From: Sphingomonas sp. QA11
GTDB lineage: Bacteria; Pseudomonadota; Alphaproteobacteria; Sphingomonadales; Sphingomonadaceae
Assembly (NCBI RefSeq): GCF_028473665.1
Contig: NZ_CP098774.1
Coordinates: 496,001-560,000 of the forward strand
Reading direction: 5' to 3'
DNA length: 64,000 bases
The stretch's first letter is position 1. Every line of letters starts with the position of its first letter. Position numbers and translations under genes: made by a program. Below the pieces are notes generated by a model that was given only the letters and a program-made list of their open reading frames with translations, was not told the DNA's origin and searched no databases. Of this stretch, positions 49,924 to 58,603 are shown piece by piece.

Positions 49924-51069
49924 ATGACCCAGCAATTCGACATTACCGACGACCAGCGCGAGATCCAGGATCTCGCGCGCAAGTTCACCGCTGACCGCAT
50001 CACGCCCTTCGCCGCCGAATGGGACGAGAAGCACATCTTCCCGCGCGAGACGATCAAGGCGGCGGCCGAGCTCGGCTTCGCCTCGATCTACGTCTCGGAG
50101 GAAAGTGGCGGCATCAATCTCGGCCGGCTGGAATCGGCGCTGATCATGGAGGCGATGGCCTATGGCTGCGCCTCCACCTCGGCCTTCATCTCGATCCACA
50201 ACATGGCGTCCTGGATGATCGACCGCTTCGGCAGCCAGGCGGTGAAGGACAAATACCTCCCCCGCCTCGTCACGATGGACGAGATCGCCAGCTATTGCCT
50301 GACCGAGCCCGGCTCGGGCTCGGACGCCGCTGCGCTCAAGACGAGAGCGGTCAGGGACGGCGACGACTATATCGTGACCGGTTCCAAGCAGTTCATCTCG
50401 GGCGGCGGCGAGAACGAGATCTACGTCACCATGGTCCGCACCGGCGAGGAGGGGCCCAAGGGCATCTCGTGCCTGGTGATCGAGAAGGGCATGGCCGGCG
50501 TCAGCTTCGGCGCGAACGAGCGCAAGCTCGGCTGGCATTCGCAGCCGACCGCTCAGGTGATGTTCGACGGCGTCCGCGTGCCCAGGGAGAATCTGGTCGG
50601 CGCCGAGGGCGAGGGGTTCCGCATCGCGATGATGGGCCTTGACGGGGGGCGCCTGAACATCGGCGCCTGCTCGCTCGGCGGTGCGCAGCGCTGCCTCGAC
50701 GAGGCGATCAAGTACACCAAGGACCGCAAGCAGTTCGGCACTGCCATCGCCGATTTCCAGAACACCCAGTTCATGCTCGCCGACATGGCGACTGAACTCG
50801 AGGCGGCGCGGGCGCTGCTGTACATGGCGGCGGCCAAGGTGACGGCCAACGCGCCCGACAAGACCAAGTTCGCGGCGATGGCCAAGCGCCTCGCCACTGA
50901 CACCGGATCGTCAGTGGCCGACCGCGCGTTGCAGCTCCATGGCGGCTACGGCTATCTGATGGACTATCCGATCGAACGCTTCTGGCGCGACCTGCGCGTC
51001 CATTCGATCCTGGAGGGCACCAACCAGGTGATGCGGATGATCGTCGGCCGGGACCTGACACGGCAATGA
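49924..51069 (+). CDS. Isobutyryl-CoA dehydrogenase-type acyl-CoA dehydrogenase
   Basis: A 381-residue FAD enzyme. Motifs: CLTEPGSGSDAAALKT (FAD/substrate signature), WHSQPTAQVMFDGVRVP, and the catalytic Glu in HSILEGTNQVMRM, the C-terminal position typical of short-chain dehydrogenases. Context with the hydrolase, hydratase and mmsB genes makes isobutyryl-CoA the likely substrate. AGGAAC precedes the ATG, and its stop overlaps the next start. Confidence 0.9.
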   Translation: MTQQFDITDDQREIQDLARKFTADRITPFAAEWDEKHIFPRETIKAAAELGFASIYVSEESGGINLGRLESALIMEAMAYGCASTSAFISIHNMASWMIDRFGSQAVKDKYLPRLVTMDEIASYCLTEPGSGSDAAALKTRAVRDGDDYIVTGSKQFISGGGENEIYVTMVRTGEEGPKGISCLVIEKGMAGVSFGANERKLGWHSQPTAQVMFDGVRVPRENLVGAEGEGFRIAMMGLDGGRLNIGACSLGGAQRCLDEAIKYTKDRKQFGTAIADFQNTQFMLADMATELEAARALLYMAAAKVTANAPDKTKFAAMAKRLATDTGSSVADRALQLHGGYGYLMDYPIERFWRDLRVHSILEGTNQVMRMIVGRDLTRQ

Positions 51070-52109
51070 CCAACGACGTCCTCACCCAGCACGACGGCAA
51101 GGCTGCGCGTATCCGGCTCAATCGGCCCAAGGCGATCCATGCGCTCAATACCGCGATGTGCGTCGCGATCCTCGATGCGCTGGATGCATGGCGCACCGAT
51201 CCCGATGTCGAGGCGGTGCTGATCGACCATGCCGAGGGTCGTGGTTTCTGCGCAGGCGGTGATATCCGCATGCTGGCGGAAAGCGGTGCGAAGGATGGTG
51301 TTGAAGCACGGGAATTCTTTCACACCGAATACCGGATGAATCACCGGCTGTTCACCTATGCCAAGCCGATCGTGGCTTTTATGGACGGCATCACCATGGG
51401 CGGTGGCGTCGGCCTGTCGCAGCCGGCGAAATATCGCGTGGCGACGGAGAATACCCGGTTCGCCATGCCTGAAACCGGGATCGGCCTGTTCCCGGATGTC
51501 GGCGGCGGCTGGTATCTCTCGCGCTTGCCGGGTCGCATCGGGCAATATCTCGCGCTGACCGGCCATCGTCTCGATGGCGCTGAGTGCCTCGCGCTGGGCC
51601 TGGCCAGCCAATACCTGCCGAGCGACCGGCTGGACGAGGTCAAGGCCCGTATCGCCGCGGAGCCCCAGCGGATCGCCGTGATTCTCGATGAGCTGTCGGC
51701 GCCGGCCCCGGATGCTCGCATCCTGGCGCATCGCGACGCGATCGACCGGCTGTTCGCGTCCGACGTGCTGGAGGAAATCTTCGCCGCGCTGGAGGCTGAT
51801 CCCGGCGAATGGGCCCAAGCTCAACTCGCCACCTTGCGCACGAAATCGCCGCAGACGATGAAGGTCTCGCTGCGCTTGCTCCACGAAGGCGCGATGATGC
51901 CGACCTTCGAGGACGAGATGCGCCAGGAATATGCCGTCGGCGCGCATGTCGTGCAGCGCCACGATTTCCTCGAAGGTGTCCGCGCGGTCATTGTCGACAA
52001 GGACAATGCGCCGCGATGGGATCCGCCGACGCCAGAAGGCGTCACCGATCACGTCATCGACCAGATCTTCGCGCCCTTGCCCGATGGCGAGGCGTGGACT
52101 CCCGCATAA
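51066..52109 (+). CDS. 3-hydroxyisobutyryl-CoA hydrolase (enoyl-CoA hydratase/isomerase family)
   Basis: A 347-residue crotonase-fold thioesterase releasing 3-hydroxyisobutyrate from its CoA ester. [36 protein letters not shown] and [18 protein letters not shown] match the HIBCH subfamily, as does the C-terminal extension ([13 protein letters not shown]). Its ATG overlaps the dehydrogenase stop by four bases. Confidence 0.9.
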   Translation: MTNDVLTQHDGKAARIRLNRPKAIHALNTAMCVAILDALDAWRTDPDVEAVLIDHAEGRGFCAGGDIRMLAESGAKDGVEAREFFHTEYRMNHRLFTYAKPIVAFMDGITMGGGVGLSQPAKYRVATENTRFAMPETGIGLFPDVGGGWYLSRLPGRIGQYLALTGHRLDGAECLALGLASQYLPSDRLDEVKARIAAEPQRIAVILDELSAPAPDARILAHRDAIDRLFASDVLEEIFAALEADPGEWAQAQLATLRTKSPQTMKVSLRLLHEGAMMPTFEDEMRQEYAVGAHVVQRHDFLEGVRAVIVDKDNAPRWDPPTPEGVTDHVIDQIFAPLPDGEAWTPA

Positions 52110-52119
52110 GGAACCTTCC

Positions 52120-52896
52120 ATGGTAGAGTATGAAACCCTCCTCGTCGAACAGCGCGGCGCCGTCACGCTGATCACGCTCAACCGGCCCCAGGCGTTGAAC
52201 GCGCTCAACAGCCGGGTGCTCGCCGACCTGATCGCCGCGACGGCCGCGTTCGATGCCGATGAAAGCCAGGGCTGTGCCGTCGTCACCGGCAACGAAAAGG
52301 CCTTCGCCGCCGGCGCCGACATCAAGGAGATGCAGGCCCAGGGCTTTGCCGAGATGTACGGTCACAATTTCTTCGCCGGCTGGGAGAAGTTCACGGCGAC
52401 GCGCAAGCCGATCATCGCCGCGGTCGCCGGCTTCGCGCTTGGCGGCGGCTGTGAGCTGGCGATGATGTGCGACTTCATCCTTGCCGCCGACACGGCGAAG
52501 TTCGGCCAGCCCGAGATCAAGCTGGCCGTCGGCCCCGGCATGGGTGGCTCGCAGCGTCTGACGCGTGCGGTGGGCAAGGCGAAGGCGATGGAGATGTGCC
52601 TGACCGGCCGGATGATGGGCGCCGAGGAGGCTGAACGCGCTGGTCTCGTCAGCCGCATCGTCCCCGCTGCCGACCTGGTCGAGGAAGCGGTGAAGACCGC
52701 TGCCACGATCGCGTCGATGGCGCCGCTTGCCATCAAGGCCAACAAGGAGATGGTCAACGCGGCGTTCGAAACGGGGCTTGCCATGGGCGTGCAGTTCGAG
52801 CGGCGCCTGTTTCACGGCCTGTTCGGCACGGCGGATCAGAAGGAAGGCATGGCGGCGTTCGTGGAGAAGCGCCCCGGTAACTGGACGGGAAAATAA
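52120..52896 (+). CDS. Enoyl-CoA hydratase
   Basis: A 258-residue crotonase. Both catalytic glutamates are in place: [11 protein letters not shown] and [13 protein letters not shown], equivalent to Glu144 and Glu164 of the rat mitochondrial enzyme. It likely hydrates methacrylyl-CoA in this operon. It starts ten bases after the preceding stop. Confidence 0.92.
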   Translation: MVEYETLLVEQRGAVTLITLNRPQALNALNSRVLADLIAATAAFDADESQGCAVVTGNEKAFAAGADIKEMQAQGFAEMYGHNFFAGWEKFTATRKPIIAAVAGFALGGGCELAMMCDFILAADTAKFGQPEIKLAVGPGMGGSQRLTRAVGKAKAMEMCLTGRMMGAEEAERAGLVSRIVPAADLVEEAVKTAATIASMAPLAIKANKEMVNAAFETGLAMGVQFERRLFHGLFGTADQKEGMAAFVEKRPGNWTGK

Positions 52897-52897
52897 C

Positions 52898-53782
52898 ATG
52901 GCACGCGTAGGATTCATTGGCCTCGGCAACATGGGTGGCGGCATGGCCGCGAACCTCGCGAAGAAGGGGCATGACGTTCGCGCCTTCGATCTCTCCGCGG
53001 AAGCGCTGGAGCGTGCGAAGGCAGCGGGCTGCCTGCCCGTCGCCAGCGCGCAAGAAGCGGCCGACGGTGCCGAGGCGATCATCACCATGTTGCCCGCCGG
53101 CAAGCATGTGGAGCAGGTCTATACCGAGAGCCTGTTCGGCACCGCGCCCGCCTCGGCGATCCTGATCGACTGTTCGACGATCGACGTCGCCACCGCCAAG
53201 CGCGTCGGCGAAGCAGCGCTGGCCAGGGGCCTGACGGCGGTCGACGCGCCCGTTTCCGGCGGCATCGGTGCGGCCAATGCCGGCACGCTCACCTTCATGG
53301 TCGGCGGCAGCGCGGAGGCGTTCGACCGGGCCGAGCCTTTCCTGTCCGACATGGGCAAGGCGGTGATCCATGCCGGCCCAAGCGGCACCGGCCAGACCGC
53401 GAAGATCGCCAACAACATGCTGCTCGGCGCGACCATGGTCGCGACATGCGAGGCTTTCCTGCTTGCGCGGAAGCTCGGGCTCGATCCGCAGAAATTCTTC
53501 GATATCTCCTCGGTCTCGTCGGGCCAGAGCTGGTCGATGACCAGCTACGCCCCGCTGCCCGGCGTCGGCCCGGACACGCCGGCCGATCATGACTATCAGG
53601 GCGGCTTCGCGACAGCGCTGATGCTCAAGGACCTGCGCCTCGCCATGGAAGCGGCGGCGGGGGCGCACGCCGATACGCCGATGGGCGCGAAGGCGGCCGA
53701 ACTCTACGAGAAGTTCGCGGACGAAGGGCAGGGCGGGCTGGATTTTTCCGGCATCATCAGGATGCTCGACCGGGGCGCCTGA
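52898..53782 (+). CDS. mmsB: 3-hydroxyisobutyrate dehydrogenase
   Basis: A 294-residue NAD-dependent beta-hydroxyacid dehydrogenase. Rossmann motif GFIGLGNMG at the N-terminus, substrate motif DAPVSGGIGAANAGTL, and the catalytic Lys in GQTAKIANNML. It oxidises 3-hydroxyisobutyrate to methylmalonate semialdehyde, the substrate of MmsA. The start is one base after the hydratase stop, and it ends the operon. Confidence 0.93.
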   Translation: MARVGFIGLGNMGGGMAANLAKKGHDVRAFDLSAEALERAKAAGCLPVASAQEAADGAEAIITMLPAGKHVEQVYTESLFGTAPASAILIDCSTIDVATAKRVGEAALARGLTAVDAPVSGGIGAANAGTLTFMVGGSAEAFDRAEPFLSDMGKAVIHAGPSGTGQTAKIANNMLLGATMVATCEAFLLARKLGLDPQKFFDISSVSSGQSWSMTSYAPLPGVGPDTPADHDYQGGFATALMLKDLRLAMEAAAGAHADTPMGAKAAELYEKFADEGQGGLDFSGIIRMLDRGA

Positions 53783-53808
53783 TCTTTCGTCGACGACGTA
53801 CGGGCATC

Positions 53809-53834
53809 TTGCATGCAATATTGATATCATGCAT
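53809..53834 (+). promoter_or_regulatory. TTGCATGCAA palindrome upstream of the cupin gene
   Basis: TTGCATGCAA (53809-53818) and a following ATGCATCC share the TTGC-N2-GCAA and TGCA theme of the mmsA array. It lies about 60 bases before the cupin start codon. A shared regulator is suggested but not shown. Confidence 0.4.
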
Positions 53835-53876
53835 CCTGCCTCCAAGGGCGGACAACGCCGTTGGAGGGGGAATGCG

Positions 53877-54833
53877 ATGAAGGTCCTGTTCTATCTTGGT
53901 GCGGCTATGGTCGCGGTCTCGACTGCCTGCGTGGCCGCTGCGCAGTTCGTGCCGCAGACCGAACCAATGCCCGCCGCGCCGAAGATCGCCGAGAACTACT
54001 GGTCGGCGAAGCCGACCAGACCAACCCCCTATGTGGCGCCGAACAAGGTTCATTGGAAACTGTCCGAAATCCTCGCCGCGCACCGTGGCAGGACTGACTG
54101 GGTCCAGCCGATCGTTCGCAACCAGGAACAGGATGCGGACTATATCTCGCTGGGCGCCGGCAAGAAGACCAAGGCGCGCATGTACGCCGACGACCGGGTC
54201 GCCTGGATCGTGCAGGACGGATCGATGAAGGTGACGATCGACGGCGTCGAGCCGTTTGTCGCGACCAAGGGCTTCATGGTCAGCGTGCCGTTCCGCCATC
54301 TCTATACGATCGAGACGGTGGGCGATAAGCCGTCGCTGCGCTTCGAGGTGCGCCAAGCCGGCTCGCCGCCGCTCTTCCCGCTATCCGAAACGCCGGAGGC
54401 CTATCCGGGCCGCACCTATGTGAAGGTGCGCGGCAATCCGGGGCCCGCGACGATCGCCACGGGCGGGACGAGCAACCCGATCTGGGTCGATTTCCAAAAG
54501 GACATCGCGGTCGGCGACAAGACGTATAACGGCAAGTTCGTGTGGGACGATCATTTCACCTCGAACATCCTGCGCGGCAAGGCGCAGCCGGTACCGCCGG
54601 CGACCAACAAGGGGCATTTCCATGTCGACTGGACCGAGTTCTGGTTCATCATGGAAGGCAGGATCGGCTATCAGATTGAGGGCTTCCCCTATTTCGAGGC
54701 TGACCAGGGCGACATCGTCACCGCTGCCAAGGGTCGCTGGCACCGCGCCGGCAACAGCCCGCTGGCGCCGATGTCGACGCGCATTCCGTTTAACCCTCGT
54801 CCGGTGATCCTGCATAATTTCGAGCCGGAGTGA
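53877..54833 (+). CDS. Exported cupin domain protein
   Basis: A 318-residue protein with a signal peptide (VLFYLGAAMVAVSTACVAAAQ) and two cupin-like halves: ADDRVAWIVQDGSMKVTIDG at about 100-120, and KGHFHVDWTEFWFIMEGRIG with a metal-type H-x-H pattern at about 244-262, followed by GDIVTAAKGRWHRAG. Ligand and activity are unknown. GGAGGGGGAA stands before the ATG. Confidence 0.78.
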   Translation: MKVLFYLGAAMVAVSTACVAAAQFVPQTEPMPAAPKIAENYWSAKPTRPTPYVAPNKVHWKLSEILAAHRGRTDWVQPIVRNQEQDADYISLGAGKKTKARMYADDRVAWIVQDGSMKVTIDGVEPFVATKGFMVSVPFRHLYTIETVGDKPSLRFEVRQAGSPPLFPLSETPEAYPGRTYVKVRGNPGPATIATGGTSNPIWVDFQKDIAVGDKTYNGKFVWDDHFTSNILRGKAQPVPPATNKGHFHVDWTEFWFIMEGRIGYQIEGFPYFEADQGDIVTAAKGRWHRAGNSPLAPMSTRIPFNPRPVILHNFEPE

Positions 54834-54978
54834 CCTTCGTCACCTTTCGGGGCGCGACGGGGTCGCTGGCGGGGAAAGTATCTTCCAGCGCCTCGTCGAG
54901 CCAGCGGTCGAGATCGGCAGGCGGCTTCGGATCGTCCGGCAGCGGTGAGTCGGTTCGCGGAGCGTCGGCCTGTTCCAT
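54790..54978 (-). CDS. Small acidic protein with LDEALEDTFPASDP motif
   Basis: A 62-residue acidic, Pro-rich protein. LDRWLDEALEDTFPASDPVA is a motif I have seen in short conserved hypothetical proteins of alphaproteobacteria. AGGAGG is five bases before the ATG at 54978. Its 3' end overlaps the convergent cupin gene by 44 bases. Confidence 0.65.
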   Translation of the reverse strand: MEQADAPRTDSPLPDDPKPPADLDRWLDEALEDTFPASDPVAPRKVTKVTPARNYAGSPDEG

Positions 54979-55104
54979 CAAATCCTCCTGCGCAACGTGC
55001 GGATGGCTGTCGCACCCGTCACATCAGCGATCACAGCTTAAGATAGGTAGCCGTCCCCATCGCGGCAACGCGCAGGGAGCTATGACCCATTCCGTCGGCG
55101 CGGC

Positions 55105-56346
55105 TCAAAAGCCGATCGGATCAAGGAGATCGATCGGCGCCGGGTGAAGCGCCGGCGTCTGCACCGTGAATTTATACCCGTCCTGCGCGGCGTGAGAGAA
55201 GAATGCCGCGAGGCTGTCTGCGCCGTCGTCCCACTGAGGTGACAATGGCTTGTGATCCCTGGCCTGTTGATCACGCGTGGTGGCGCGTTCCTTCGCGCGG
55301 AGCAGGTCGATATCGGCCACTTCGCCGGTCAGGTGGATGGTATAGCGATCCTCCTTTGGCCGCGCCCTGACCAGCATCTCGAACGTCGCGCGATCCGGAT
55401 TCTCATATTTGCCGCTAGCCGACGCGACATAGTGATCCGCCGTCACGCGCTCGAAGAATTCCCCAGCCATATTCCGGTCGCTGCCATGGTGCTGCATCTT
55501 GAGGATGTCGACATGCAGCCTGCCCTGATCGAGCAACCCGGCATTCCCAAGCCCGGTCAGGATATAGTCCCCGCGGGCATCTCCGGTGAGGAGCATCGAC
55601 TTGTCGCGATACGTGGCCAGCAGAACGATGCTCGACAGGTTCGGGATAGACGTGTCCGAATAGGCCGCGAGCGACGCAGCCGGCCCCTTGGGTAATTCCT
55701 GGGCGAACTTGTCGCGTAGCGCCTTGAGCTGGTCGGGCAATGGGCCAACGACATGAAGCCGAAGCTGATCCCCGAACGGAACGGGCTGGCTAGGGTCTGC
55801 ACCCGGCTGGACCAGGCCGTCAAATCCCTGATTCGTCGGAATATCGAGCAATTTCGTGTCATTACGCAACTGTGCGCCCTGGCCGACACTCGCCAATATC
55901 TTGATCGCCGCGTGCTCGTCTTCATTATCCGTATCGAGAGCAGCGATGTCGCCGAAACTCTGCGTGCCGAAAGAGGCGAATACCGATGCCCTGACATCAT
56001 TGGGATTGCCGCCGGCGATCCGCTCGAAGCTGTTGTGCCAGAGCTGGCGTACTGGCCAGTCCCAGGGCCGGTGATCGGTCTTCGCGTCGCGCCAGTCTTC
56101 GGTGAAGTCGATGATGCCACGAATATGATCATCGTCGATATGGCTGACGACCAGCAGGTCGATCGCGAAGGCGCTGCCGGGGCGCTTTGCCTTCAGCGTC
56201 TTCAGCCGGGGCTTGAGCGTCTTGCCATAGACCTGGGAGGGGCCCCCATCGATCAGGATCGTGCCCGGTGCGGTCGCCGGACCGTAATGCAGCAGCAGGC
56301 AATCGCCATGACGCGCGGCCAGGGGTTCCAGCGTGAAATGCTCCAT
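55105..56346 (-). CDS. ComEC-like metallo-beta-lactamase-fold hydrolase
   Basis: A 413-residue cytoplasmic MBL protein without signal or membrane segment. The metal motif is VSHIDDDHIRG (His69-x-Asp-Asp-Asp-His74), with GDCLLLHYGP at the start, LLTGDARGDYI, and KMQHHGSDRN later, the order found in ComEC/Rec2-type MBL domains. These domains can be nucleases or phosphodiesterases. It starts 12 bases after the subtilase stop with AAGGAG in the gap, so both are made together. The C-terminal roughly 80 residues (after IHLTGEVADIDLL) have no recognised content. Confidence 0.82.
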   Translation of the reverse strand: MEHFTLEPLAARHGDCLLLHYGPATAPGTILIDGGPSQVYGKTLKPRLKTLKAKRPGSAFAIDLLVVSHIDDDHIRGIIDFTEDWRDAKTDHRPWDWPVRQLWHNSFERIAGGNPNDVRASVFASFGTQSFGDIAALDTDNEDEHAAIKILASVGQGAQLRNDTKLLDIPTNQGFDGLVQPGADPSQPVPFGDQLRLHVVGPLPDQLKALRDKFAQELPKGPAASLAAYSDTSIPNLSSIVLLATYRDKSMLLTGDARGDYILTGLGNAGLLDQGRLHVDILKMQHHGSDRNMAGEFFERVTADHYVASASGKYENPDRATFEMLVRARPKEDRYTIHLTGEVADIDLLRAKERATTRDQQARDHKPLSPQWDDGADSLAAFFSHAAQDGYKFTVQTPALHPAPIDLLDPIGF

Positions 56347-56358
56347 CGATAGGCTCCT

Positions 56359-58152
56359 TTAGTAGGATTGAAGGGCGCGCAACGTGTCGAGCAGACCATG
56401 TCCCTGGAAAGCGCGCTCGCGGCCGAGGTCGGTCGCGCTCTCGCACAGCAGTTGCTTGATCTGCCGTGGTTGCCCGATCAACTCGGGAAAGCGGGCCATC
56501 AGCATGGCGGCCGCCGCGCTGACGTGCGGTGTCGCCTGGCTGGTTCCATCGAGCGGTCCGTACTCGCCGCCGGGGAGCGTGCTCCTGATACGCTCGCCCG
56601 GCGCGACCAGATCGGGTTTCAGGCGTCCGTCGCCGGTTGGCCCCCGGCTCGAGAAATAGGAGACGCCAAAAGTATGGGGTTCGCGTTTGTGCGTGGAACC
56701 GACCGTGATCACTGAATCGGCGTTGCCTGGATCAGTGATGCTCAACGTCGCATAGCCGCGATAGAGTCCCTTCGCCGTGGCGAAACCCTGATAGCCGTTA
56801 TTGCCGGCCGCGGCGACGACGGTCACGCCGGCCCCGACCAGCCGTTCGCATTCATCGCAGATCGGCGTTCTTCCACAGGCGTAGTTTTCGACTGCGTGGG
56901 GAATGGAAAGGCTCAGATTGACGCCGTGAACCGCGATATGTTCGTTACGCCCATTAAGATAGCGGACGAACTGGAGAGCGCTGATCACCGCGAATTCGGT
57001 GTCTTCCTCGGCGGTCTCTCCCTCGTCCGGTGCGGGCGCGATAATACGAAGATCGAGCAGATGAATGTCAGGGCAAAGCCCGATGACGATGGGTTCGCCA
57101 TCCTCGTCGCGCCAATTGGCGCCGATGATGCCCGCGACATGGGTACCATGGCCATCGGTCGGTGGAGACGGATCCTGCAATCGGATGAGCCGTTCGATCG
57201 AGGACCAGTCCATCGTGTCGGTATCTAGGGCGCGGTAGATCGCGGTGAGGAGTTCAACTCCATCGGCGATCGTAACGCCTGCGGCGGCGCAGCATCGGGC
57301 CAGTTGCGGATTGTTCGCCGGATTGGTCCGATAGGCGGCGTTCAACAGCGGGCGAAGGCTGGTGAGATCATAGGCGCCTGAAATACGGGAGGTGCCGCCG
57401 TCGTTGAAGGCCGGGTGACCGGCGTCGATGCCGGAATCGATGACCGCCCAGCAGATATCAGCACATTTGACCTCGAAGACACGGAATGCTGCATCTGCCT
57501 TGACCGTGCTGCGGGCCTGCTCGTCCGAAAGGTCGAGCGGCCGGTTCATCGCCACGCGCCAGATCGCGCCCGTCGCGGGTGCATCGGCAAGGTGTGCGAT
57601 CAGCTTTTCGGCGTTGCTGAAGCTTGCGGAGAAAAAATCGCCATCCCGGGGCTTTGCAGGTCCGGTGCGCAAGGCTTCGCGGTCGGCCAGGATTGCGCCA
57701 ATCAACACGGCAATTCGACCTATTTCGAAATCCGACATCTCCTTGTCGCGGGGCGATTCAGAAACGGCCAGACGACGACTGCGCTCGAACACGAGGTGCA
57801 ACCAGCCCTCGCGATAGTCGTTGCGCCGCGCAAGCGCGACGGCGGCCTTGGCCCAATGCGTGCGCGGCAGGATAAGCTGGCAGAATTCATCGAACGTCAG
57901 GCGCATCGCGACGAAGCCTCGCAACGCCGCGGGGCATGTCGCGATCAGGTCGGTGTCGCCGGGCGCTTCCAATATTTCCCGCAGCAGGCGATTGGCCGAA
58001 TCGGTGTTGAGCGGCGTGATCAACAGGTCGTGCCGCTGGTCCGGCGTCGCGGCATAAGCATACCAGACTTCAGGAAGAATCGGAGTGTCCTGGGTAAAAC
58101 GCTGCCGTACACCCATCGAGAACAATAAGGTATCGACCTCCGCCGGCTGCAT
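56359..58152 (-). CDS. Cytoplasmic S8 subtilisin-like serine protease with novel N-terminal domain
   Basis: A 597-residue protease. The catalytic triad is Asp239 (WAVIDSGID), His335 (DGHGTHVAG) and Ser538 (DGTSQATPH), with the oxyanion Asn in AAAGNNG. About 55 extra residues sit between the Asp and His motifs. The first 225 residues form an unrecognised helical domain (no signal peptide, no I9 propeptide seen), so the enzyme probably stays inside the cell. Met at 58152 follows AGAGGGGGAAG. It is the first gene of a two-gene unit with the MBL hydrolase. Confidence 0.85.
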   Translation of the reverse strand: MQPAEVDTLLFSMGVRQRFTQDTPILPEVWYAYAATPDQRHDLLITPLNTDSANRLLREILEAPGDTDLIATCPAALRGFVAMRLTFDEFCQLILPRTHWAKAAVALARRNDYREGWLHLVFERSRRLAVSESPRDKEMSDFEIGRIAVLIGAILADREALRTGPAKPRDGDFFSASFSNAEKLIAHLADAPATGAIWRVAMNRPLDLSDEQARSTVKADAAFRVFEVKCADICWAVIDSGIDAGHPAFNDGGTSRISGAYDLTSLRPLLNAAYRTNPANNPQLARCCAAAGVTIADGVELLTAIYRALDTDTMDWSSIERLIRLQDPSPPTDGHGTHVAGIIGANWRDEDGEPIVIGLCPDIHLLDLRIIAPAPDEGETAEEDTEFAVISALQFVRYLNGRNEHIAVHGVNLSLSIPHAVENYACGRTPICDECERLVGAGVTVVAAAGNNGYQGFATAKGLYRGYATLSITDPGNADSVITVGSTHKREPHTFGVSYFSSRGPTGDGRLKPDLVAPGERIRSTLPGGEYGPLDGTSQATPHVSAAAAMLMARFPELIGQPRQIKQLLCESATDLGRERAFQGHGLLDTLRALQSY

Positions 58153-58603
58153 TCTTCCCCCTCTTTCACGTCCCGCGACACAGGATTCGGAATATCTTAC
58201 CAATTGTGAATGACACGACTACGGCAAGTTCAGGCAGCCGGCCTGATACCGGCAAATCGAGGTTGCGTGTTTTTGCCTTTTACCAGAAGCCAGCAGCATG
58301 CGATAAGCCACCGACTGCCGCAAGTCCTTGCTTCGATGACAATGTGGAGTATCATGATTTTCGGATTGAAGACCTGGGACGATTACAGGGAAACGATATA
58401 GGCGACCTGCTTGTCCTGGATATTTGCTGCATCGGCAATGAATCGCGGTAAAATACGCAGGGCGATTTATATCCCGCGGACGGTGAAGCCAGGCCCGTGG
58501 AACGGATCGTCGCCTGGCGCCGAGGCGCGGACCCGGGTATGTCGCGAGCACGTCACAATCGGAGGCGAGAGACTCAGGGCGGCTCGCCTTTTCACGGTCG
58601 CGG
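58153..58603. other. Intergenic region with no recognised gene
   Basis: 451 bases between divergent subtilase and PhoD genes. Short open frames here lack ribosome sites and known content. No hairpin, repeat or RNA was recognised; it must hold both promoters. Confidence 0.4.

Noticed and set aside
58206..58451. Short open plus-strand frames between the subtilase and PhoD genes
   Set aside because: No ribosome site or known content; overlapping frames on both strands are equally open.
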